Shown: positions 42,670 to 50,012 of the stretch, one piece after another
Layout of the letters: each line of letters starts with the position of its first letter
Position numbering within the stretch: position 1 is the first letter of the stretch
Source: JADGRB01 sp036267635
GTDB taxonomy: Bacteria; Myxococcota_A; Polyangia; Fen-1088
Reading direction: 5' to 3'
NCBI GenBank assembly: GCA_036267635.1
Contig: DATAVR010000032.1
Coordinates: forward strand, 1 to 64,000
Length of the DNA: 64,000 nucleotides
Position numbers and translations under genes: made by a program
Notes under the pieces: model-generated
What the model saw: only the letters and a program-made list of their open reading frames with translations
Databases searched by the model: none
What the model was told of the DNA's origin: nothing

Positions 42670-44893
42670 ACTCGAGCCCTTCGCCGGCCAGCTCCAACAT
42701 CTCGATCAGCGCCAACAGGAACGAAACGGTGCTCTCTGCCCCTTGGTTCAAGTTGAGCGCTCCCTGCCCGAGGCCGTCCCGGCAACCGGCGGTAGACGAG
42801 TCGTAGACCGAGACGCCCAGGCGATTGGCGCCCAGGAACCAGGCGAACGACTCGCGCATGCGGCCGAGGTAGCGGCGATCGCCGGTCGCGAGGTACGCGC
42901 CGCGGAAGGCCAGCACGAACCCGGCCGCATCGGTCGGCTGCTCGTCGAAGTCGGCCGGCTTCCTTCCCCGCGCGTGCCAGCCGGCGTTGCCGACCAGCGC
43001 CAGCCGATCGTCTCGAAAGCAGATCGTTTCGAGAAAAGCGAGCGCTTCGGTGGCGATCTGCCGGCTCGCCGGCGCCTTCGTGAAGCGATAGGCGCGCAGG
43101 AGCGCCAGCGGCACGAGCGCGTTGTCGTAGGTCAGCGCGGGCTCGAACCAACGCCAGTCGGCGTCGGCCTCGTCGTTGAAACGCCGGCAGAGCCGCTCCG
43201 CCATCGCACCGAGCAGGTCGGCCACGGGACCCACCTCCGGGTGCGCGGTCAGAAACGCGGTCATGCCCAGCATCGTCAACGCGGTCCCGCGCGGCCCCAA
43301 CTTTTCGGTGGCGGCCAGCCCCCGCTCGAACATCTGGCGCGCCAGCATCCGCTGGCCCTGATCGCGCGCCAGGTGCGTCGCCACGCCCAGCGCCCAGAGC
43401 GCGCGCCCGGTGCAGTCCTCCGACACCGGCTCGTCGAGGTAGCTGCGGCTGTAGCTGAGCAGGTTCCGGAACCGCCCGTCCGCCGTCTGGGCGGCATGAA
43501 GGAACGCCAGGTAGGTTCCGACGAGACGCTTCGTTTCGGGCGAGCTCCCCAGCCGATCGGCGTGCAGCGCGACGATGAGGGCGCGCGCGTTGTCGTCGGC
43601 GCAGTAGCCGCTGTCGCGGGTCGGCACGCTGAAAGTGGCATGTTGAATGATCCCGGTGTCGTCGGTCAGGCGCGCCAGATGATCGAGGCGTAGCTCGGGG
43701 AGGCTGCTGGCGCGAGCCGGCGCGGCGCGCCGGACGCGTTTGGGCCTGAGGCCGAGCAGCGTCGCGCCGAGGCTCAGGTACTGGGCGCCGACCCGCGGCC
43801 AGGTGAAGGCGCGGGTGAATTCGTAGGCGCGGCTGCGCACCCGGGCCAGCTCCGCCGGACCATTCAGGATCGAGGTGATGCGCTCGGCCAGCGCGCCGCT
43901 GTCGGCGAAGGGAAACAGGTAGCCGCGTCCGTCGGCCAGCAGCTCCTGCGCGTGCCAGTAGGGCGTGGAGACCACCGCGGCGCCGGCGCCCATCGCGTAG
44001 GAGAGCGCGCCGCTCGTCACCTGGGCCTCGCTGAGGTAGGGGCTGACGAACACGTCGGTCGCCTGGAGGTAACTGCAGAGCTCGTCGGTGGTGACGTACT
44101 GATCGCGAAACACGACGTGGTCGCGGACACCGAGCCGCTCGGCCTCGCGCTCGAGCGTCGTGCGGTAGGCCTCGCCGTTGTCGCGCAGGACGGCCGGGTG
44201 CGTGGCGCCGACGACGAAGTAGGTCAGGTCGGGACAGGCGGCGATGGCCGCCGGAAGCGCGCGAATCACCGTCTCGATGCCCTTGTTCGGCCCGAGCAGA
44301 CCGAAGGTGAGCATCATGCGCCGGCCGGCCACGCCGAAGCGCGCCTTCAGCCTCTCCTGATCGACCGGCGCCATGTCGGGAATGCCGTGCGGGATCATGT
44401 GCACCCGCGCGCCGCCGAGGTCGTAGCGCCGCGCCAGGAGATCGACGGCCACCTGGCTCATCACCACCAGGTTGGCGGCCTTGGCCATCCTCTGCACGAT
44501 CGTCCGCTGCGACTCGGAGGGACGGTCGAGGACGGTGTGGAGGGTGACCACCGCCGGGACCCGCAGAGCGTCGAGAAAATCGAGGATGTAGGCGCCGTCG
44601 TCGCCGCCGAAGATGCCGTACTCGTGCTGCACGGAGACCCAGCGCACGTCCTTGTAGTTGACCAGCTCCGCGGCCCGCGGGTAGTCGCCCTTGGTCCCCT
44701 GTCGGACCTCGTACTCGACCTCCTGCGGATACTCGTACTCGCCGCCCGCGTCGGTGACCGCCACGGCCAGCGGCGCTGTGCGTGGATCGGCGGTCTTCAC
44801 GCCGGCGGCCAGATCGCGCGTGAAGGTGGCGATCCCGCAACGCCGCGGCGGGTAGGTCCCGACGAAGCCGATTCGAAGATCTGGTTCGCTCAC
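42641..44893 (-). CDS. GT4-type glycosyltransferase fused to an (alpha/alpha)6-barrel domain
   Basis: About 750 residues. The N-terminal GT-B glycosyltransferase (1-385) starts LRIGFVGTYPPRRCGIATFT and has TFGLLGPNKGIETVIRALP and YLSEAQVTSGALSYAMGAG (nucleotide-sugar site). The C-terminal half (about 415-735) is an all-helical barrel with DSGYCADDNARALIVAL and ALTYDNALVPLALLRAY, like glycosidase toroids. The GTG at 44893 is preferred: it lies 2 bp after the zinc-ribbon stop and leads straight into the fold. An in-frame ATG at 44941 would add 16 residues inside the previous gene. Fused transferase and barrel next to a GH130 gene suggest a dedicated glycan-synthesis and turnover unit. Confidence 0.88.
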   Translation of the reverse strand: MSEPDLRIGFVGTYPPRRCGIATFTRDLAAGVKTADPRTAPLAVAVTDAGGEYEYPQEVEYEVRQGTKGDYPRAAELVNYKDVRWVSVQHEYGIFGGDDGAYILDFLDALRVPAVVTLHTVLDRPSESQRTIVQRMAKAANLVVMSQVAVDLLARRYDLGGARVHMIPHGIPDMAPVDQERLKARFGVAGRRMMLTFGLLGPNKGIETVIRALPAAIAACPDLTYFVVGATHPAVLRDNGEAYRTTLEREAERLGVRDHVVFRDQYVTTDELCSYLQATDVFVSPYLSEAQVTSGALSYAMGAGAAVVSTPYWHAQELLADGRGYLFPFADSGALAERITSILNGPAELARVRSRAYEFTRAFTWPRVGAQYLSLGATLLGLRPKRVRRAAPARASSLPELRLDHLARLTDDTGIIQHATFSVPTRDSGYCADDNARALIVALHADRLGSSPETKRLVGTYLAFLHAAQTADGRFRNLLSYSRSYLDEPVSEDCTGRALWALGVATHLARDQGQRMLARQMFERGLAATEKLGPRGTALTMLGMTAFLTAHPEVGPVADLLGAMAERLCRRFNDEADADWRWFEPALTYDNALVPLALLRAYRFTKAPASRQIATEALAFLETICFRDDRLALVGNAGWHARGRKPADFDEQPTDAAGFVLAFRGAYLATGDRRYLGRMRESFAWFLGANRLGVSVYDSSTAGCRDGLGQGALNLNQGAESTVSFLLALIEMLELAGEGLEYGDEGSAAT

Positions 44894-44895
44894 GG

Positions 44896-45198
44896 CTATC
44901 CGGCCGCGGCGGGCGTCAGCCTGCGCCAGCAGAACCCGCACAAGATCGCGGTCGGCATGATGAGCTGCTGACAGAACGGGCAGGGGACGCGCACCGGCGC
45001 CGACTGACTGTCGTCGAGCGCGCTCAGGCGGACCACCTCGTCCACCTGCGCCCGCAGCGCCATCACGGCGCCGTTGACCGTGGCGGGCGCGAGGGCGGGC
45101 TCGCCCGGCTGGGCCATCCCCGCCAGGATGCGGAGCCCCGCCACCACCTCTTCCAGCCGTTGCTTGATTGCGGCGCGGACGTCCCCGAGGCGCTTCAT
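44896..45198 (-). CDS. Small protein with C-terminal zinc ribbon
   Basis: 100 residues. The N-terminal 70 residues are helical (VRAAIKQRLEEVVAGLRILA and VNGAVMALRAQVDEVVRLSA). The C-terminus has two CxxC knuckles, CPFC and CGFC, 13 residues apart, followed by WRRL. This is a classic rubredoxin-like zinc ribbon that may bind zinc for protein or nucleic-acid contacts. The stop is 2 bp from the glycosyltransferase start, and the 64-residue protein ends 16 bp upstream of its start, so it is well embedded in the operon. Function unknown. The tight coupling suggests it partners a neighbouring enzyme or the ribosome-linked genes at the head of the operon. Confidence 0.8.
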   Translation of the reverse strand: MKRLGDVRAAIKQRLEEVVAGLRILAGMAQPGEPALAPATVNGAVMALRAQVDEVVRLSALDDSQSAPVRVPCPFCQQLIMPTAILCGFCWRRLTPAAAG

Positions 45199-45214
45199 GA
45201 GCGTCCTGGCGACG

Positions 45215-45409
45215 CTAGGCGTTGGCGGAAATCGGCGCGTCCGATTGCTTCTCTGCGACCGGGGGTGAGGCCTTCACCTCTTCGCCGCCGGCTCCGCCGC
45301 CATCTCCCTCGCCGTTCGGGCCCGGGGTTCCAGCGGCAGCCTTCGGTTTCGGCCCGTAGTGGTTGAGATCCCGGAGCCCTTGCTTCGTCAGTCGCGGTTT
45401 TGTGTCCAT
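45215..45409 (-). CDS. Small 64-residue basic N-terminal protein, unrecognised
   Basis: The N-terminus MDTKPRLTKQGLRDLNHYGP looks conserved-like: a short basic helix ending in Asn-His-Tyr-Gly-Pro. It is followed by a Lys/Pro segment and a disordered Gly/Glu-rich tail. GAGG lies 5 bp before the ATG, supporting translation. I do not recognise a function. It lies between the small helical protein and the zinc-ribbon gene in the same directon. Confidence 0.6.
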   Translation of the reverse strand: MDTKPRLTKQGLRDLNHYGPKPKAAAGTPGPNGEGDGGGAGGEEVKASPPVAEKQSDAPISANA

Positions 45410-45457
45410 CGTGCCCTCATAGATGGACCCGAAAGCAGAAGTAGGCCAGACCGAAGT

Positions 45458-45793
45458 TTAAGCAGATCGTATCGAAAAATCCGACGTATCAGATTGCCCC
45501 AAGACGCCGGTCACGACGCGGGCATGGCGGTTGAAGGCGGCGGGGGTGGGGGCGATCCGGCCAGCTTCGTGCTCGAGCTCCGCCATCGCCTCCAGCAGTG
45601 CGGCCAGATCGACCGCCGCAAAGGGCGAGGCGACGACGAGCATCTCCCGGCGCAGGATACCCAATATCTTGTGCATCACGTGCTGCTGGCCCGCGCGGGT
45701 GACCAGTTCCAGCGTGTCCATCAGCTCGCCCACCACATTCAATCGCTCGCCGAGCACCATCGCGGAGACCGCCGCTGAAGGTAAGGCGCTCAA
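45458..45793 (-). CDS. Small helical protein of an unrecognised family (paralogue of 28533-28877)
   Basis: 111 residues from a TTG that overlaps the raiA stop (TTGA); an ATG at 45760 is the alternative. All-helical in character: GERLNVVGELMDTLELV, AGQQHVMHKILGILR and LAALLEAMAELEHEAGRIAP. It aligns without gaps over about 75 residues to the protein at 28533-28877 and shares AGQxHxMxK....LR, LExE, and Pro and Phe further on. Coupling to an HPF/RaiA-type gene suggests a stress or stationary-phase role, which is inference from context. No known family was recognised. Confidence 0.68.
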   Translation of the reverse strand: MSALPSAAVSAMVLGERLNVVGELMDTLELVTRAGQQHVMHKILGILRREMLVVASPFAAVDLAALLEAMAELEHEAGRIAPTPAAFNRHARVVTGVLGQSDTSDFSIRSA

Positions 45794-46143
45794 GGCTTGG
45801 ATCCCGCCAAAACCGGCAGGGGCGGCGAAGCCCGCAGGCTTTCGTCCCGCTCTCGGTCGAGCGCCCGGGCCACCGAGCGCGACAGGCGGTCGGTCGCGCC
45901 ATCGGCGGCGGCGAAAGGATCCGCGTCCGCGTCTTCGACGCTCACCGGTCGAGGACCGAGATCCAGCTGGATCCGGCAGTGCTTCTGGGATGTCTCTCGC
46001 CCTACGTCGGTGCGGGTGAATCGAACGCTCACCTTGTCGATCCGCTCGCCGAACCGTCCCAGCGCCAGCGCCAACCGGCGGCGCACGTGGCTCCGCAGGC
46101 GCTCGGTCAGCGCGACGTCTCGCGCCGAGAGTCGAATCTTCAT
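45790..46143 (-). CDS. raiA: HPF/RaiA-type ribosome hibernation factor
   Basis: 117 residues of beta-alpha-beta3-alpha type: MKIRLSARDVALTERLRSHV, a strand FGERIDKVSVRFTRTD, then HCRIQLDLGPRPVSVEDADA and DPFAAADGATDRLSRSVARA. This is the short form without the C-terminal dimerisation domain of long HPF. Such proteins bind the 30S decoding region and silence or protect ribosomes in stationary phase or stress. It is the first gene of a ten-gene minus-strand run and is divergent from an NhaR-like regulator (92 bp between starts), which may control it. The gene symbol is by family; raiA and hpf cannot be separated here. Confidence 0.82.
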   Translation of the reverse strand: MKIRLSARDVALTERLRSHVRRRLALALGRFGERIDKVSVRFTRTDVGRETSQKHCRIQLDLGPRPVSVEDADADPFAAADGATDRLSRSVARALDRERDESLRASPPLPVLAGSKP

Positions 46144-46235
46144 TGTCCGGTCGCTAGCGTGAGCGCCCGGCGATTCGTCGGCTATTAGGAAGTTTCAGAC
46201 CACATCGTCGAAAAAGCCGGTATATCGTCCGGGCC

Positions 46236-47144
46236 ATGGAATGGCTGAACTATCATCACCTCCAGTACTTCTGGGTGGTCGCCAGGGAGGGGAGCATCGT
46301 TCGGGCGAGCGAGGAGCTGCATCTGGCCCACCCGACCATCAGCGGTCAGATCCACAAGCTGGAAGAAGTTCTGGGCGAAAAGCTCTTTGTCCGTCGCGGA
46401 CGGAACCTGGTCCTCACCGAAGGCGGTCGGGTGGCGTTCCGCTACGCCGACGAGATCTTTTCGCTGGGGCGGGAGTTCGTCGACACGCTCAAGGGTCGGG
46501 CCAGTGGACACCCGCTGCGGCTGGTGGTCGGCATCGCCGACGTGCTGCCCGCCTCGTTGGTGCGTCGATTCCTGGAGCCGGCCTTTCGGCTGGGGCAAGC
46601 GGTGCGCGTGGTCTGCCGCGCCGACAAGTCGGTCGAGGAGTTCGTTGCCGAGCTGGCGCTCCACCGCGTCGACGTGGTGATCGCGGACGGGCCGGCCGGT
46701 ACGGGCGTTCCCGTCCGGGCCTTCAGCCACAAGCTGGGCGAATGCGGAACCTCGTTTTTCGCAGCGCCCAAGCTGGCCGCTTCGATGCGCCGAAAATTCC
46801 CGCGCTCGCTCGACGCGGTCCCGTTCCTGTTGCCAGGCGCCCCCTCGACGGTGCGCCGCTCCTTGGAGCAGTGGTTCATCGCGCAAGACGTCCACCCGAC
46901 GATCGTCGCCGAGCTCGACGACAGCGCGCTGGCGAAGTCTTTCGGGATGGAGGGGATGGGCGTCTTCGCCGCCCCCACCGTCATCGAGCGGGAGGTGCTG
47001 CAGCAGTACGCAGTGCGCGTCGTCGGCCGCTCGGACGCCGTGCGCCAGCAGTTTTACGCGCTCTCGGTCGAGCGGAAGATCAAGCACCCGGCGGTGGTGG
47101 CCATCTGCAAATCGGCCCGCCAAGACATCTTCGGGCAGACGTGA
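46236..47144 (+). CDS. LysR-type regulator, NhaR-like
   Basis: 302 residues. The N-terminal winged HTH MEWLNYHHLQYFWVVAREGS with ASEELHLAHPTISGQIHKLE is characteristic of NhaR, the sodium-responsive LysR-type activator. A periplasmic-binding-like effector domain follows (about 90-300). LysR regulators usually control a divergent gene, and here the divergent unit is the raiA-glycan-flotillin run starting at 46143, with a 92-bp AT-richer gap between them that would hold the operator. No nhaA antiporter gene is in the window, so the regulated process may be general ion or envelope stress; that is inference. Confidence 0.9.
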   Translation: MEWLNYHHLQYFWVVAREGSIVRASEELHLAHPTISGQIHKLEEVLGEKLFVRRGRNLVLTEGGRVAFRYADEIFSLGREFVDTLKGRASGHPLRLVVGIADVLPASLVRRFLEPAFRLGQAVRVVCRADKSVEEFVAELALHRVDVVIADGPAGTGVPVRAFSHKLGECGTSFFAAPKLAASMRRKFPRSLDAVPFLLPGAPSTVRRSLEQWFIAQDVHPTIVAELDDSALAKSFGMEGMGVFAAPTVIEREVLQQYAVRVVGRSDAVRQQFYALSVERKIKHPAVVAICKSARQDIFGQT

Positions 47145-47211
47145 TCTGGCCGTTCGACACTTGGGGGTCGCCGGGCGCGAACCCCTCCCGCAGCGATGGG
47201 CCAGCCGGTCC

Positions 47212-47319
47212 TTAGCTGTTCTTGGCCGCTTTCTTGATCCGTTTGGCGTCGCGCTTCTCCTGCGGGGTCCGGGTGGGCGCCTTCTTGACGTTCTTCTTCG
47301 TGTCGTGGCTCTTGCTCAT
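47212..47319 (-). CDS. 35-residue Lys-rich microprotein
   Basis: Translated as MSKSHDTKKNVKKAPTRTPQ and then a Lys/Arg/Ala helix ending KKAAKNS, stop TAA. AAGGAG lies 8 bp before the ATG. About one third of the residues are Lys or Arg, so it may bind nucleic acid or be a ribosome-associated or unstructured peptide. It is 31 bp downstream of the cyclopropane-synthase gene and on the same strand. Small proteins with this MSKSHDTKK-like start seem familiar from other bacteria, but I cannot name a function. Confidence 0.7.
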   Translation of the reverse strand: MSKSHDTKKNVKKAPTRTPQEKRDAKRIKKAAKNS

Positions 47320-47350
47320 GATGGGCTCTCCTTGGGGTTGAAAAAACGAT

Positions 47351-48505
47351 TCAGCTGGAGCGAACGGTCGGCGGCTGGGGGGCCCCGGCCGGGGTGGCGA
47401 CGATCTGGTAGAGGTTGTGCTCGCGCGTGCGGAAGTATGCCGCGCTGATGAGCAGGTAGAACTTCCACATCCGGTAAAAGGTGTCGCCGTACTTGCCGCG
47501 CAGGCGGGGCCAGGCGGCGTCGAAGTTGGCCCACCAGGCCATCAGCGTCCGATCGTAGTGCGGGCCGATGTTCTGGACGTCCTCCGGGACCAGGATCTCC
47601 TCCATGGCGGTGGCGAGCTGGCCGAGCGTCGGGATGGCCGCGTTGGGGAAGATGTACTTGTCGAACCAGGGATCGATGTGGGTGCGCGGGCTGGCGCCGC
47701 CGATGGTGTGGATGAAGGCTCGGCCGCCGGGCGCCAGCCGCTCTGCCGCCAGCTCCATGTAGGCGCGGTGGTTCTTGGGCCCCACGTGCTCCATGAGGCC
47801 GATCGAGACCACGGCGTCGTAGCTGCCGGTCGCGTGCCGGTAGTCGTCGAGGCGGATCTCGACCGGCAGCGCCGCGTAGTGCTCGCGCACCCAGGCCGCC
47901 TGCTCGCGCGAGACGGTGTAGCCGACGACGCTGGCGCCGTAGCGCTCGGCGGCGAAGGCGGCGAAGCCGCCCCACCCGCAGCCGAGATCGAGGACGCGCA
48001 TCCCGGGCGCGAGGCCGATCTTCCGGCAGACCAGATCCAGCTTGGCCTCCTGCGCAGCGTCGAGCGAATCGGTCTCCTTGAAGTAGGCGCAGGTGTAGAC
48101 CATGCGAGGCCCCAGCATCTCGCGGTAGAGATCGTTGCCGACGTCGTAGTGGCGCTGGCCGACCTCGAAGGGGCGGGAGATCTGCAGGTTGAAGAGCCGC
48201 GCCCGCACGAACTGCGCCCGCAACGCCCAGCTCTTGGCCAGCACGCCGTAGAGCCGCGCGCGCACGACGCGCTCGATCATCTGATCGAGCGCCTGGCAGT
48301 CCCACCAGCCCTCCATGAAGGACTCGCCGATGCCGATGGTCCCCTCGCGCAAGACCCGCTCGTAGACCCGCGCGTCGTGGACCTGAATGTCCCAGGGCGC
48401 GTCGCCGCCGATGGTGACGCCGGCGCCGGCCAATGCTTCACGGATGACGTCGACCGCGCTCTGGCGGTCGATGGTGGAGGCGAGCTTGCGGGCGAAGTCG
48501 ATCAT
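47351..48505 (-). CDS. cfa: Cyclopropane-fatty-acyl-phospholipid synthase-family methyltransferase
   Basis: 384 residues from the ATG at 48505, which overlaps the flavoprotein stop (ATGA). Domains: N-terminal lipid-binding part with IGIGESFMEGWWDCQALDQM (ends quoted), QRHYDVGNDLYREMLGPRM, SAM motif VLDLGCGWGGFA (171-182), YTVSREQ and SIGLMEHVGPKNHRAY. It transfers a methylene from SAM to a cis double bond of a membrane phospholipid acyl chain. The coupled flavoprotein suggests that the product is further modified or reduced. Length and motifs are normal. The Lys-rich microprotein follows. Confidence 0.92.
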   Translation of the reverse strand: MIDFARKLASTIDRQSAVDVIREALAGAGVTIGGDAPWDIQVHDARVYERVLREGTIGIGESFMEGWWDCQALDQMIERVVRARLYGVLAKSWALRAQFVRARLFNLQISRPFEVGQRHYDVGNDLYREMLGPRMVYTCAYFKETDSLDAAQEAKLDLVCRKIGLAPGMRVLDLGCGWGGFAAFAAERYGASVVGYTVSREQAAWVREHYAALPVEIRLDDYRHATGSYDAVVSIGLMEHVGPKNHRAYMELAAERLAPGGRAFIHTIGGASPRTHIDPWFDKYIFPNAAIPTLGQLATAMEEILVPEDVQNIGPHYDRTLMAWWANFDAAWPRLRGKYGDTFYRMWKFYLLISAAYFRTREHNLYQIVATPAGAPQPPTVRSS

Positions 48506-49677
48506 GGCAGGTCCGGCCGTGGGCGGTGATTGTCCGCCCATCGCTCCGCGAGCGTCAATCCTGCGTCGACGAGCCGGGGCGCCGGCAGCCGGGCGCCCGA
48601 GAACATCCAGGCGAAACCGCTGGCGACGGCTCGGCGACCGAGGCGCGCTCCGCGTCCGCGGCCGCCCGAAGAAGGACGACCCGCGAGGGCCCCGGCCGCC
48701 TCGCGCAGGCGGAAGACGCGCCGGTAGTCGGCGATCACCGGATGCGCCGCGAGGCGCGCAGGGTAGCTGCGAGGCGCGCCGGCCAGGATCGCCTCGGCGG
48801 CCAGGCGCCCCGAGATCACCGCCGGCAAGATCCCCTCGGCGGTCAGCGGCTGCGCGAGCCCCAAGCTGTCGCCGCAGAGGAGGACGTCCTCCTTGGGGCC
48901 CACGGCGCCCTCCAAGTGGGTCGGGTCGAAGAGGTAGTAGGTGTGACCCTTCATGGCGTCGAGCTCCGCGGCGGCCTCGGCGGGCAGGTGGCCCGCCGCG
49001 CCGAAGTGCGTCCGCGCCTGGTGCCAGGCCGCGCGCACCTCCTGCGGTGCGACCGTGCCCGAGCCGACGTTCAGCCAGTCCGTCTTGGGGACGTTCCAGG
49101 AGTAGCCCCGCAGATCGTCGTGCAGCAGCAGCTCGGGCTCGCCGTCACGTCCGGCGCGGGTGCGGGCGATCGCCGCTCGGTCGGCGCGAAACTCGTGCTC
49201 CTGGACGCCGACCGGGCCCTGCGGCCGCGGCGGCGCGACCAGCCGGGCGACGGGGCAGTGGGTTCCGGCGGCGCCCACCAAGACCCGCGCGCGCAGGCCG
49301 CCGATCGACCAGAGGCCGTCGCTGTCGCGCACGGGGTCCTGGACCGAGACGCCCAGATGAAGCTCGGCGCCGCTGCGGCGGAGGAGAAAGTCGTCCAGCT
49401 CGAACCGGCGGATGAACCAACCCCGGCAACGGATGGCCCGGTCTTCCCCGCGGTAGCTCACGTGGCAGGTGCTCCACTCCCAGAGCCCGCCCGGGTAGTC
49501 CCCCGGCGTCAGCGCCAGCGCGTCCCAGATCGGCGCCGAGATCCAACCCCCGCACAGCTTGACCCGCGGAAATTGAGCGCGATCGACTATCGCGACGCGC
49601 GCGCCACCCCGCGCCAGGAAGCGCGCGCAGGTGCTGCCGGCCGGACCAGCGCCGATGATGAGCGCGTCGAGGATCAC
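48502..49677 (-). CDS. FAD-dependent geranylgeranyl-reductase-family oxidoreductase
   Basis: 391 residues. N-terminal Rossmann FAD site DALIIGAGPAGSTCARFLAR (GxGxxG), then KLCGGWISAPIW (the conserved KxCGG of geranylgeranyl reductase-like proteins), VGAAGTHCPVAR and the second FAD motif LLCGDSLGLAQPLTAEGILP (Gly-Asp). It should reduce or oxidise a lipid-like substrate at the membrane. The C-terminus is Arg/Gly-rich. The 4-bp overlap with the downstream cyclopropane synthase implies joint action on lipids, for example on methylene-substituted acyl or isoprenoid chains. The substrate is inferred. Start ATG at 49677; no better alternative. Confidence 0.87.
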   Translation of the reverse strand: MILDALIIGAGPAGSTCARFLARGGARVAIVDRAQFPRVKLCGGWISAPIWDALALTPGDYPGGLWEWSTCHVSYRGEDRAIRCRGWFIRRFELDDFLLRRSGAELHLGVSVQDPVRDSDGLWSIGGLRARVLVGAAGTHCPVARLVAPPRPQGPVGVQEHEFRADRAAIARTRAGRDGEPELLLHDDLRGYSWNVPKTDWLNVGSGTVAPQEVRAAWHQARTHFGAAGHLPAEAAAELDAMKGHTYYLFDPTHLEGAVGPKEDVLLCGDSLGLAQPLTAEGILPAVISGRLAAEAILAGAPRSYPARLAAHPVIADYRRVFRLREAAGALAGRPSSGGRGRGARLGRRAVASGFAWMFSGARLPAPRLVDAGLTLAERWADNHRPRPDLP

Positions 49678-49734
49678 CCGCCCGCTAACCTGTTCCGTCG
49701 CGGCGGGAAGTCAACGTCATTCGTCGAGCTGGGG

Positions 49735-49935
49735 TCAGCGCATCGATACTTGCCCGACAGACGACTCGAGGCGCGCCGAGAGGGTCTCGACCTTCTCCAG
49801 CCGCGCGCGCAGCCGATCCTTGAACTCTCGGGCGTCGGCCCCGGTCAGCTCGATCATGAGGCCGTGCCTCTGCTCTTCGAGCGCGAGCGTGAGCTCGCGC
49901 AGCTCATCGTCGGTGAATTCCAACTTCACGCTCAT
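49735..49935 (-). CDS. Small 66-residue helical protein
   Basis: MSVKLEFTDDELRELTLALE begins a protein of two amphipathic helices. The second (DAREFKDRLRARLEKVETLS) carries the heptads of a helical hairpin. It resembles short bacterial proteins of unknown function with an LxxEExxELxxALE start. The ATG follows GTCGAC without a strong ribosome site. It sits 57 bp upstream of the flavoprotein start and is probably part of the same minus-strand unit, with 77 bp to the GH9 gene end. Confidence 0.65.
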   Translation of the reverse strand: MSVKLEFTDDELRELTLALEEQRHGLMIELTGADAREFKDRLRARLEKVETLSARLESSVGQVSMR

Positions 49936-50012
49936 GTCGACAATGTAGATCCGCGATCCGGATCCGCGTCGCGCAGCGTCGGCTGAGCCTGCTTGGCCGC
50001 TCGATTGGCCGC

